Of a DNA stretch of 21,230 bases, positions 12,693 to 20,716 are shown one piece after another. Numbering within the stretch: the stretch's first letter is position 1; each line of letters opens with the position of its first letter. A program made the translations under genes and the position numbers. The stretch is from DAOTVD01 sp034437075 (GTDB taxonomy: Bacteria > Chloroflexota > Anaerolineae > Aggregatilineales > J027), in NCBI GenBank assembly GCA_034437075.1, contig DAOTVD010000408.1, positions 1 through 21,230 on the forward strand, given 5' to 3'. The notes under the pieces are model-generated. The model worked only from the letters and a program-made list of their open reading frames with translations. It did not search any database and was not told where the DNA came from.

Positions 12693-15389
12693 CTAAACGG
12701 TTACCTCAGCCCGGTCTTTTAGTGCCGCGTGGGCTGCCGCCAAGCGGGCCACCGGCACCCGAAAAGCCGAGCAACTGACATAATCGAGCCCATGATGGTG
12801 GAAGAAATCCACGCTGGCCGGGTCGCCGCCGTGCTCGCCACAGACGCCGACTTTCAAATCCGCGCGCGTGGTGCGCCCGCGCTGGGTGCCCATCTCGATG
12901 AGTTGCCCGACGCCGGTTGTGTCTAGCGTCTGGAAAGGGTCGCCCGCCAGGATGCCGCGCCGCACATAGCCGGGCAAAAAGCGCGCGCTGTCGTCCCGGC
13001 TGAGGCCCAACGTGGTTTGGGTCAGGTCGTTGGTGCCGAACGAGAAGAATTCGGCATGTTCCGCGATATGATCGGCAATCAGCGCCGCGCGCGGCAATTC
13101 AATCATCGTACCGACCACGTAATTGATGCGTAGGCCGTACTCGTTAAAGACCTCTTCGGCAGTCTGGCGCACGATTTCGGCTTGAAGTTGAAATTCCTGG
13201 TCGAAGGCCACGAGCGGAATCATGATCTCCGGCTGAACGTCGGTGCCGCGTTCGTGGCAATGCAAGGCCGCCTTGAAGATGGCCTGAGCTTGCATACGTG
13301 TGATCTCTGGGTAGACAATCCCCAAACGACAGCCGCGATGCCCCAACATGGGGTTGGACTCATGCAAGCGCGCGACCTGTTCTAGCACCTGTTCGCGCTG
13401 TTTGATCTGTTGCAGCAGATCATCAATTTTGCTGAGCTTGGTAGCCAGGCGCAGTTGCAGCTTCATCTCGGCGATTTCTAGCGCCAGGTCATCGTAGCGC
13501 GGCAAGAATTCATGCAGCGGCGGGTCAAGCAAGCGGATGGTCACCGGCAAGCCATCCATGGCTTCGAACAACCCTTCAAAGTCTTCGATTTGCATGGGTT
13601 GCAGCTTTTTCAGGGCTTCGGCGCGGGCCAGTTCGTTGGGCGCCATGATCATCTCGCGCATAATCGTAATGCGTTCATCCGCAAAAAACATGTGCTCGGT
13701 GCGGCATAGCCCGATACCTTGCGCGCCAAAGTGGCGGGCGGTTTGGGCGTCACCGGGCGTGTCGGCATTGGCGCGCACGCGCAAGCGGCGTGCGCTGTCT
13801 GCCCAGGACATGAGTTCTCTGTAGTCGTCGTCCAGTTCGGGTTCAATGGTGGGCACTTTGCCATCCAGCACCAAGCCGTTGTTGCCATCGACAGTCACCC
13901 AATCGCCCTTAGAGACTTGCACGCCGCCCGCCGAGAATAATTGCTTCTGGTAGTCAATTTGCATATCTTCAACACCGACGACGCAGCATTTGCCCATCCC
14001 ACGCGCCACGACCGCCGCATGGCTGGTGACGCCCCCCCGCGCCGTAACAATCGCTTGCGCGGCGACCATACCATGGAAATCATCCGGGTTGGTTTCGTGG
14101 CGGACCATTACTACTTTTTTGCCTTCGCTGGCCAGCGCTTCGGCTTCGTCCGCGTCGAAGACCACGCGCCCGGTGGCCGCGCCCGGCGAGGCGGGCAACC
14201 CCGTCCCCAAGATGGTGTAACTGGCGTTTTCGTCTATGATGGGGTGCAAGAGTTGCTCTACATGGCCGGGCGTAATCTTCAACACGGCCTCTTCTTTGCT
14301 AATGACGCCGCTGCGCACCAAATCCACCGCGATGCGGATTGCGGCCTTGCCAGAGCGCTTGCCCGTGCGCGTTTGCAGCATCCACAGCTTGCCGTGCTCC
14401 ACCGTGAATTCGATGTCTTGCATATCCCGATAGTGATTTTCTAGGCGGTTGGCGACTTCGGCGAGTTGGTCATACAGTTCGGGCAGGGCGTCTTGCAAGC
14501 TGGCGATGGGCATGGGCGTCCGTTTGCCTGCGACGACGTCTTCGCCCTGGGCATTCGATAAATATTCGCCGTACAAGATAGGCTCGCCCGTGGAGGGATT
14601 GCGCGTGAAGGCAACCCCCGTGCCGGAGTCATCCCCCGCGTTACCAAACACCATGGTCTGCACCGTGACCGCTGTGCCGATGTCGTCGGGGATATTGTTC
14701 AGGCGGCGATAGTCGATGCTGCGCTTGTTCATCCAGCTATCGAACACGGCGGCGATAGCCAAACGCAATTGCTCTTCGGGGTCATCTGGCACGGCCTGGC
14801 GTACTTCGCCGAAGATCGTATCTTTGTAGCGCTTGATAAGCCCTTGCAGCATTTCCACGGTCAGGTCTTTGTCATCGCGGATGCTGGCTTTGCTCTTAAG
14901 GGCTTCTAGGGCGCGCTCGAAGCGGATGCCGGGCACATGCAGCACAATCTCGCCGAACATCTGGATGAAACGGCGATAGGCATCCCACGCGAAATGCTCG
15001 TTTTGGGTGAGCTTGGCCAGCCCAGCGACGGTGTGTTCATTCAGGCCCAGGTTCAGGACCGTGTCCATCATGCCGGGCATGCTGATGGCTGCGCCAGACC
15101 GCACCGACACCAGCAGCGGGTTTTGCGGATCGCCGAAGCGTTTGCCGGTTTGTTCTTCCACATGTTTCAGCGCGTTTTTGCTTTGCGTCCACATGCCTTC
15201 GGGGAAGATTTTCTCCGCGTCGTAATAGGCCTGGCAGGCTTCGGTGGTGATGGTGAAGCCGGGTGGCACGGGCAAGGCCGCGCTGGACATCTCCGCCAGG
15301 CCCGCGCCTTTGCCCCCCAGCAGGGGTTTCATCTGAATATTGCCTTCTTCAAAACGATAGACCCATTTGGGGTTGCCGTTGTTGTTCAT
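12693..15389 (-). CDS. ppdK: Pyruvate, phosphate dikinase
   Basis: A 898-residue cytosolic enzyme that interconverts pyruvate + ATP + Pi with PEP + AMP + PPi. The N-terminal ATP-grasp domain starts with GGKGAGLAEMSS (25-36) and contains SVRSGAAISMPGMMDT (95-110). The swivelling phosphohistidine domain has catalytic His457 in RGGVTSHAAVVARGMGK. The C-terminal TIM barrel carries CRTEHMF, LGHRGCRLG, SFGTNDLTQTTLG and VCGEHGGDP, with the catalytic Cys in that last block. The length matches bacterial PPDK (about 870-900) and rules out PEP synthase (about 790). With isocitrate lyase and malate synthase just upstream on the same strand, a gluconeogenic role during growth on C2 compounds or fatty acids is likely. 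AAGGA precedes ATG 15389. Confidence 0.97.
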   Translation of the reverse strand: MNNNGNPKWVYRFEEGNIQMKPLLGGKGAGLAEMSSAALPVPPGFTITTEACQAYYDAEKIFPEGMWTQSKNALKHVEEQTGKRFGDPQNPLLVSVRSGAAISMPGMMDTVLNLGLNEHTVAGLAKLTQNEHFAWDAYRRFIQMFGEIVLHVPGIRFERALEALKSKASIRDDKDLTVEMLQGLIKRYKDTIFGEVRQAVPDDPEEQLRLAIAAVFDSWMNKRSIDYRRLNNIPDDIGTAVTVQTMVFGNAGDDSGTGVAFTRNPSTGEPILYGEYLSNAQGEDVVAGKRTPMPIASLQDALPELYDQLAEVANRLENHYRDMQDIEFTVEHGKLWMLQTRTGKRSGKAAIRIAVDLVRSGVISKEEAVLKITPGHVEQLLHPIIDENASYTILGTGLPASPGAATGRVVFDADEAEALASEGKKVVMVRHETNPDDFHGMVAAQAIVTARGGVTSHAAVVARGMGKCCVVGVEDMQIDYQKQLFSAGGVQVSKGDWVTVDGNNGLVLDGKVPTIEPELDDDYRELMSWADSARRLRVRANADTPGDAQTARHFGAQGIGLCRTEHMFFADERITIMREMIMAPNELARAEALKKLQPMQIEDFEGLFEAMDGLPVTIRLLDPPLHEFLPRYDDLALEIAEMKLQLRLATKLSKIDDLLQQIKQREQVLEQVARLHESNPMLGHRGCRLGIVYPEITRMQAQAIFKAALHCHERGTDVQPEIMIPLVAFDQEFQLQAEIVRQTAEEVFNEYGLRINYVVGTMIELPRAALIADHIAEHAEFFSFGTNDLTQTTLGLSRDDSARFLPGYVRRGILAGDPFQTLDTTGVGQLIEMGTQRGRTTRADLKVGVCGEHGGDPASVDFFHHHGLDYVSCSAFRVPVARLAAAHAALKDRAEVTV

Positions 15390-15451
15390 TAAATGATCCT
15401 TTTTTTGGGGAGGACGATAAATCTAACTAGGCGATGATGTGTTCTATATTG

Positions 15452-15481
15452 ACTATACCCGAATCACGGAGCGCCTTACAA
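15452..15481 (-). promoter_or_regulatory. Sigma-70-type promoter for ppdK
   Basis: On the minus strand TTGTAA (15481-15476) and TATAGT (15457-15452) are 18 bases apart, giving a start near 15446 and a leader of about 56 bases to ATG 15389. This suggests PPDK and the PAP2-like gene have their own promoter in addition to any read-through from isocitrate lyase. Confidence 0.5.
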
Positions 15482-15542
15482 CATCTGCCCCACCGGACGA
15501 AGGTCGCGCGGCAGGGCAGCAGAAGCGAATACGCAGAAGGGA

Positions 15543-16832
15543 TTAGAACTGGTCGGCTTCGGTAGAACCCGCCATCGCGTTGGTGGAACCCTGGCCTTGG
15601 GTGATGGCGTTCAGCACATCGTCAAAATAGCCCGTGCCGGATTCGCGCTGATGGCGGACTGCGGTATAGCCCTCCTCGGCGGCGTCGAATTCGGCCTGTT
15701 GTAGTGCGGCGTAGGCGGTCATGCCTTCTTCTTTGTAGCGCCGGGCCAAATCAAACGTGTAGTAATTGACCGTGTGCCAGCCTGCCAGGGTGATGAACTG
15801 ATATTTGTAGCCCATGGCCGCCAGTTCGCGCTGGAATTTGGCGATGGTGTCATCATCCAGGTAGCGCTTCCAGTTGAACGAGGGCGAGCAATTGTAAGCC
15901 ATCATCTTGCCAGGGAACTGCTTGTGCAGGGCTTCGGCGAATTCGCGCGCTTCGTCCAGGTCGGGCGTTTTGGTTTCTAGCCAGATGAGGTCAGCATATG
16001 GCGCGTAAGCCAGCGCGCGCGCGATGCCCGCCCCCATGCCAGGGCGCACGTAGTAGTAGCCCTCGGGGGTGCGTTCGCCCGTGATGAACTCGGCGTCGTA
16101 GGGGTCGATGTCGCTGGTGACGAGCGTGGCGGCTTGCGCATCCGTGCGCGCGACGAGCAGCGTCGGCACGTCCAGCACATCGGCAGCCAGGCGCGCGGCG
16201 GTTAGGGTGCGCACGAATGTCGAGGTCGGCACCAGCACTTTACCGCCCAGGTGGCCGCATTTCTTTTCCGAGGCCAGTTGATCTTCAAAATGAACGCCCG
16301 CCGCGCCTGCTTCGATCATGCCTTTCATCAGTTCGAAGGCGTTCAGCGGCCCGCCAAAGCCCGCTTCGGCATCCGCCACAATCGGCACGTACCAATGATC
16401 GCTGGGGCGGCCCTCGATGCGGTCGATCTGGTCGGCGCGCATCAGCGCATTGTTGATGCGTTTAATCATCGCCGGGACGCTGTTGGCCGGGTAGAGGCTC
16501 TGGTCGGGGTAGGTCTGCGCCGCCAGGTTGCCATCTGCGGCGACTTGCCAGCCGCTCAGGTAGATGGTCTTTAGGCCCGCGCGCACCATTTGCACGGCTT
16601 GCGCGCCCGTGATGGCCCCAAAGGTGTTGATGTAGTCTTCTTTTTGCAGCAAATCCCACAAGCGCTGGGCGCCGAATTTGGCGATGCTGTGCTCGATGGG
16701 CAGGGTCGTGCGCAGCTTCATGACTTCCTCGGCGGTGTAATTGCGCGTGATGCCATCCCAGCGCGGGTCGGTTTCCCATTGACGTTGCAAATCTGCGGCG
16801 CTGGTTTGGGTGGGGTGGGTTGCGATTGCCAT
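15543..16832 (-). CDS. aceA: Isocitrate lyase
   Basis: A 429-residue enzyme cleaving isocitrate to glyoxylate and succinate, first step of the glyoxylate shunt, cytosolic tetramer. Signature KKCGH is at residues 190-194 with catalytic Cys192, preceded by the metal-binding VADAEAGFGG (152-161) and HFEDQ (181-185). LSGWQVAAD, LVARTDA and NCSPSFNWKR are also family blocks. Length is that of the bacterial class (about 430), not the longer eukaryotic or the 2-methylisocitrate lyase class (about 295). A well-placed AGGAGA precedes ATG 16832. It follows malate synthase by 91 bases and precedes PPDK by 153 bases on the same strand. Confidence 0.97.
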   Translation of the reverse strand: MAIATHPTQTSAADLQRQWETDPRWDGITRNYTAEEVMKLRTTLPIEHSIAKFGAQRLWDLLQKEDYINTFGAITGAQAVQMVRAGLKTIYLSGWQVAADGNLAAQTYPDQSLYPANSVPAMIKRINNALMRADQIDRIEGRPSDHWYVPIVADAEAGFGGPLNAFELMKGMIEAGAAGVHFEDQLASEKKCGHLGGKVLVPTSTFVRTLTAARLAADVLDVPTLLVARTDAQAATLVTSDIDPYDAEFITGERTPEGYYYVRPGMGAGIARALAYAPYADLIWLETKTPDLDEAREFAEALHKQFPGKMMAYNCSPSFNWKRYLDDDTIAKFQRELAAMGYKYQFITLAGWHTVNYYTFDLARRYKEEGMTAYAALQQAEFDAAEEGYTAVRHQRESGTGYFDDVLNAITQGQGSTNAMAGSTEADQF

Positions 16833-16862
16833 AAGGTTTATGTTCTCCTGATTATACTGTCA

Positions 16863-16908
16863 GCTTATTGGTTCGTTGGTTCGGCTTATTGGTTGTGTGT
16901 GTGTGTGT
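16863..16908. repeat. Direct repeat and GT tract between malate synthase and isocitrate lyase genes
   Basis: GCTTATTGGTT occurs at 16863-16873 and again at 16884-16894, separated by TCGTTGGTTC, itself a partial copy. Directly after is (GT)7 at 16895-16908. Slippage-prone sequence in the spacer of the two shunt genes; no function is visible. Confidence 0.55.
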
Positions 16909-16923
16909 TAATCTGCGATGCGT

Positions 16924-18519
16924 TCAATCGATATAATCGTACGCGACCAGGGTTAAGAAGTCGATGAACGTATCCGCCAAGACGAGCTTGTCTAGGATTT
17001 CAACGGCCTGGGCGTAGCCTTCCGGTGATGTGCTGCGTAAGCTCGCGAGTTCTTCATCGCGCAGTTGGGCATAGAGGTCTTTCGTCAGCGCCCGACCATC
17101 CGCCAGCGCCACATTATGATGCAGCCATTGCCACAACTGCGCGCGCGAGATTTCCGCCGTGGCGGCATCTTCCATCAGGTTATTGATAGCGGCGGCACCA
17201 TTGCCGTTCAACCAGCTTTCAATGTATTGTAGCGCCACGTTAATATTCGTGCGCACGCCATCTTCCGTGACTTCACCGGGCGTAGCGGGCAGATTGCATA
17301 AATCCGCGCCACTGACGCGCACATCGTCGCGCAGGCGGTCTTTCTGATGCGGTTTGTCGCCCAGGTGCGTGTCAAAAATATCTAGCACGGGTGGCACCAA
17401 TCCGGGATGCGCGACCCATGTCCCGTCGCAGCCCTCGCGCGCTTCGCGGCTTTTGTCCTCGCGGACTTTTTCGATGGCTTGGGCGGTGATCTTCGGCTCG
17501 CGGCTGTTGGGGATGAACGCCGACATGCCGCCGATGGCGTGTGCGCCACGCTTGTGGCATATGTGCACCATCAGTTCGGTGTACGCACGCATGAAAGGCA
17601 CGGTCATGGTGACTTGCGCGCGGTCGGGCAGCACATAATCGGCCTGGCGGCGGAACTTTTTAATCGCGCTGAAGATGTAATCCCAGCGGCCCGCGTTTAG
17701 CCCGGCCATGTGGTCGCGCAATTCGTAGAGAATTTCCTCCATTTCATAGGCGGCCAGGATATTTTCGATGAGCACGGTCGCGCGGATGGTGCCGCGCGGA
17801 ATGCCCAACGTATCTTGCGCATGGTTAAAGACATCGTTCCAAAGGCGCGCTTCGAGGTGGCTTTCCAGCTTGGGCAAATAGAAATACGGGCCGCTGCCGC
17901 GTTCTAGGGCGGTGCGGGCATTGTGAAAGAAATACAATCCGAAATCGAACAAGCTCGCGGAGATGGGGTGGCCATTCACCAGCACATGCTTTTCCTCCAG
18001 ATGCCACCCGCGCGGGCGCACCAGCAGAACGGCGGTCTGCTCGTTAAGCTCGTAGGTTTTGCCCTTGGCCGGGTCTTCGAAGCGAATCGTCCGGCGGACC
18101 GCATCCATCAGGTTAATCTGCCCCGCGATGATGTTTTCCCAAGTGGGGGAGAGCGCATCTTCCATATCGGCCATGAAGACCTTAGCGCCAGAGTTCAGGG
18201 CGTTAATCATCATTTTGCGGTCGCAGGGGCCGGTAATCTCTACGCGCCGGTCTTGCAGATCATCCGGTGTCGGGGCGACCTGCCACTCCGCCGCCCGAAT
18301 TTCGGCGGTTTCGGGCAAGAAGTCGGGCAATTGCCCGGCATGTAGGGCGGCTTCGCGTTCTTGACGGGCTTTCAAAAGCGCCTGACGTTGGGTATTAAAT
18401 TGGCGGTGCAAATTTTCGACAAAGGCCAGCGCTTCGGTGGTCAGCACCCGCTCGTAGCCGCTATGCAGGGGGCCAATGACTTCGAATGATCGACTTTTCT
18501 CGGCCTGTATATCATTCAT
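16924..18519 (-). CDS. aceB: Malate synthase A
   Basis: A 531-residue enzyme condensing glyoxylate with acetyl-CoA to malate, the second shunt step. The PROSITE signature [KR]DHxxGLNxGxWDYxF is met exactly at 268-283 (RDHMAGLNAGRWDYIF). Other blocks: MADMEDALSPTW (116-127), LLVRPRGWHL with the catalytic Arg (about 165-174), IGGMSAFIPN, GCDGTWVAHPGL, and NLMEDAATAEISRAQLWQW with the catalytic Asp. Length fits isoform A (about 530), not isoform G (about 725). AGAGGAT (18534-18528 on the minus strand) precedes ATG 18519. First gene of the minus-strand shunt block. Confidence 0.97.
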   Translation of the reverse strand: MNDIQAEKSRSFEVIGPLHSGYERVLTTEALAFVENLHRQFNTQRQALLKARQEREAALHAGQLPDFLPETAEIRAAEWQVAPTPDDLQDRRVEITGPCDRKMMINALNSGAKVFMADMEDALSPTWENIIAGQINLMDAVRRTIRFEDPAKGKTYELNEQTAVLLVRPRGWHLEEKHVLVNGHPISASLFDFGLYFFHNARTALERGSGPYFYLPKLESHLEARLWNDVFNHAQDTLGIPRGTIRATVLIENILAAYEMEEILYELRDHMAGLNAGRWDYIFSAIKKFRRQADYVLPDRAQVTMTVPFMRAYTELMVHICHKRGAHAIGGMSAFIPNSREPKITAQAIEKVREDKSREAREGCDGTWVAHPGLVPPVLDIFDTHLGDKPHQKDRLRDDVRVSGADLCNLPATPGEVTEDGVRTNINVALQYIESWLNGNGAAAINNLMEDAATAEISRAQLWQWLHHNVALADGRALTKDLYAQLRDEELASLRSTSPEGYAQAVEILDKLVLADTFIDFLTLVAYDYID

Positions 18520-18758
18520 AAAAAATAATCCTCTAATTTTACAGAGTAGCTTAATCTTAAAAAAAATCTAACCGGCCTTAAACATGTATTGGGGTAGTCT
18601 TCCACAGTGGAAACGATAGGGTCTAGCCTACCCGTCCGGGTAGGCGTGCGGCGGGGCATTTATTTGATGCAACCGCGCGGGGCCTGGCGCAATGTGGTCT
18701 AGGCGATCTGGAAGACGCGCGCTAAGATAGGCAAGTTAAAGACGACAAGAGAGACTGT
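18520..18758. promoter_or_regulatory. Divergent regulatory region between aceB and the PLP enzyme gene
   Basis: It holds two strong palindromes. TTCCAC-A-GTGGAA (18600-18612) is a 13-base operator-like site. GCCTACCC-GTCC-GGGTAGGC (18626-18645) has perfect 8-base arms. TAAGAT (18723-18728) is a plausible -10 for the plus-strand gene and the A/T-rich stretch at 18536-18570 is where an aceB promoter would lie, but neither has a clear -35 partner. A shared regulator of both directions is inferred, not shown. Confidence 0.5.
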
Positions 18759-20228
18759 ATGATCGACCTGACCACACACCAAACCACCCTTGAAAAGACC
18801 ATCACCCGGGCCCGCGAACGCGCTATCTATATGCCCACCTATGCCATGATGAAAGACCCGCAGCAATTGCCCGCCGGGCTGCGCACGGCCCTGGGGGATG
18901 TCGGCTTGTGGGATGTCAACCCGCTGAATCTGGCGCGCATCACCTGGAAGAACGAACCCACCGCGCAGGGCGGGCGCTTCGGCGGCGTAAACTTCTTGGA
19001 AATCCCGCCGCAGATTTCCGGCGTGCCCGCGCGGATTATCACCCTGGTGGGCAAATGGTTCCCCACGGGGGCGCACAAGGTCGGCGCGACCTATGGCTGC
19101 TTAGCCCCCGCCCTCGTGACCGGGCAATTCGACCCCACGCGGCACAAGGCCGTCTGGCCCAGCACGGGCAATTATTGCCGGGGTGGCGCGTATAACTCCG
19201 CGCTGTTAGATTGCGACTCGGTGGCCATCTTGCCCGAAGGCATGAGCAGCGAGCGCTTCGATTGGCTGAAGTCTGTCGCCGGGGAAGTTATCGCCACGTA
19301 TGGCACCGAGAGCAACGTCAAAGAAATCTTCGACAAAGTAAAAGAACTCAAGGCAACCCGCGAAGATGTTTTCGTCTTCGACCAATTCCAAGAACTCGGC
19401 AATCATCTATGGCATTATGACGTTACTGGCGCGGCTATGTTGGAAGTCCTCAGCCAAGTCATGGCCCCGCGTGATCGCCTGGCGGGCTTCGTCGCCGCGA
19501 CCGGCTCGGCGGGCACCATCGGCGCGGGCGACCGCCTGAAAGAACATCATCCCATGGTGAAAATCGGCGCAAGCGAGGCCCTGCAATGCCCGACATTACT
19601 TTACAATGGCTTTGGTGCGCACCGCATCGAGGGCATTGGCGATAAACACATCCCCTGGATTCATAACGTGCGCAACACCGATATGGTCATGGGCATTGAC
19701 GACAGCGCGACTATCGCCGTTATGCGCCTGTTTAACGAACCTGCCGGGCGGGATTACCTGGCCGCGCAAGGCACCCCGCAAGATTTTCTGGATCAACTCG
19801 ATCTATTCGGCATTTCGTGCATTGGCAATCTGCTCAGCGCGATTAAACTCGCGAAATGGTACGAACTCGGCCCGCAGGATGTCGTCATCACGGTTAATAC
19901 TGACTCGATGGAACTCTATGGCAGCCGCGTGGCAGAAGAACGCGCCGCCCATGGCGATTACACCCCCCAAAATGCCGCCGCTGATTATCATCGCTGGTTG
20001 CTGGGGACATCCACCGACCATGTGGAAGAACTAGGCTACTACGCGCGCAAGCGCATTCATAACCTGAAGTATTTCACCTGGATCGAGCAACAAGGCAAAG
20101 ACCTAGAAGAACTCGATGCCCAGTGGTACGACCGCGATTATTGGGACAATGTGCATAAGCAAGTGGATGACATCGACCGCCTCATCGCGGATTTTAACGC
20201 GCGCGTGGGGCTCTATCCCGAAGGCTAA
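18759..20228 (+). CDS. Fold-type II PLP-dependent enzyme (cysteine synthase/TrpB-like, function unassigned)
   Basis: A 489-residue cytosolic enzyme. The probable Schiff-base lysine is Lys107 in PTGAHKVGATY. The cofactor Asn loop is PSTGNYCRGGAYNS (134-147), and the phosphate-binding glycine loop is AATGSAGTIGAGDRL (246-260). These are the marks of the tryptophan synthase beta superfamily (cysteine synthase, threonine synthase, serine/threonine deaminase). It is longer than cysteine synthase (about 310) and lacks the TrpB start, but the C-terminal extension YYARKRIHNLKYFTWIEQQG is characteristic of proteins usually annotated only as 'PLP-dependent protein beta subunit'. GAGAG precedes ATG 18759. 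It heads an operon with a thioesterase 8 bases on. Divergence from aceB hints at shared control; reaction unknown. Confidence 0.85.
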   Translation: MIDLTTHQTTLEKTITRARERAIYMPTYAMMKDPQQLPAGLRTALGDVGLWDVNPLNLARITWKNEPTAQGGRFGGVNFLEIPPQISGVPARIITLVGKWFPTGAHKVGATYGCLAPALVTGQFDPTRHKAVWPSTGNYCRGGAYNSALLDCDSVAILPEGMSSERFDWLKSVAGEVIATYGTESNVKEIFDKVKELKATREDVFVFDQFQELGNHLWHYDVTGAAMLEVLSQVMAPRDRLAGFVAATGSAGTIGAGDRLKEHHPMVKIGASEALQCPTLLYNGFGAHRIEGIGDKHIPWIHNVRNTDMVMGIDDSATIAVMRLFNEPAGRDYLAAQGTPQDFLDQLDLFGISCIGNLLSAIKLAKWYELGPQDVVITVNTDSMELYGSRVAEERAAHGDYTPQNAAADYHRWLLGTSTDHVEELGYYARKRIHNLKYFTWIEQQGKDLEELDAQWYDRDYWDNVHKQVDDIDRLIADFNARVGLYPEG

Positions 20229-20236
20229 CGCTGACG

Positions 20237-20716
20237 ATGCCATCCCAAAAGCCGATTAAGGGCTCGCCCTTTTTGGGGCCCAACAGCTTGAATATCGACC
20301 TGTACGCGGATGCAGACGGCGTTTTCGCGCCGCTGGTGCTGGATGCGCGCGTGGAAGGCCCGCCCGGCCATGCCCATGGCGGATTCTCGGCGGCGTTGCT
20401 GGATGAAACCATGGGCGCGGCAGTTTGGCGGGCGGGTTTTCAGGCCGTGGCGGCGCATATTTCGTTTGACTTCCATAAGCCCGTGCCCTTGGCGCAGGAA
20501 GTGCAGGTGCGCGGCTGGGTCGAAACCCAGGACGGGCGCAAAGTCCATGCCCGTAGCGAAATCCGCCTGCCAGATGGCCAACTAGCTGTCAGTGGGCGCG
20601 GCATTTTTGTCCATGCGCCGCATTTGTTCGAGCATATGGCACCCGAATACGCCGATGCTTTCCGCTCGGAAGACGAAATCGCGGAAGACGAAATCGCGGA
20701 TGATGCGCAGGGCTAA
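20237..20716 (+). CDS. Hotdog-fold thioesterase (PaaI/4HBT-like)
   Basis: A 159-residue hotdog protein. The central helix motif GHAHGGFSAALLDETMGAAVW (about 44-64) carries the HGG turn and the candidate catalytic acid Asp56/Glu57, and SFDFHKPVPL is the usual following strand. Enzymes of this family hydrolyse acyl-CoA thioesters in the cytosol; the acyl group is not predictable here. The C-terminal tail EDEIAEDEIADD contains an exact 15-base tandem duplication (20669-20683 and 20684-20698), so the tail length may vary between strains. It starts 8 bases after the PLP enzyme gene and its TAA overlaps the next ATG, so all three are translationally coupled. Confidence 0.88.
   Translation: MPSQKPIKGSPFLGPNSLNIDLYADADGVFAPLVLDARVEGPPGHAHGGFSAALLDETMGAAVWRAGFQAVAAHISFDFHKPVPLAQEVQVRGWVETQDGRKVHARSEIRLPDGQLAVSGRGIFVHAPHLFEHMAPEYADAFRSEDEIAEDEIADDAQG
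20669..20698 (+). repeat. 15-base tandem duplication in the thioesterase 3' end
   Basis: GAAGACGAAATCGCG occurs twice head to tail (20669-20683, 20684-20698), adding five in-frame residues EDEIA. It is a perfect copy, so recent replication slippage is likely. Confidence 0.85.

Noticed and set aside
13941..14444. 167-residue plus-strand open frame inside ppdK
   Set aside because: Antisense shadow of the phosphohistidine and ATP-grasp regions.
16851..16856. TATAAT on the minus strand before aceA
   Set aside because: It ends 2 bases from the ribosome binding site, so a start from it would remove the site; probably chance.
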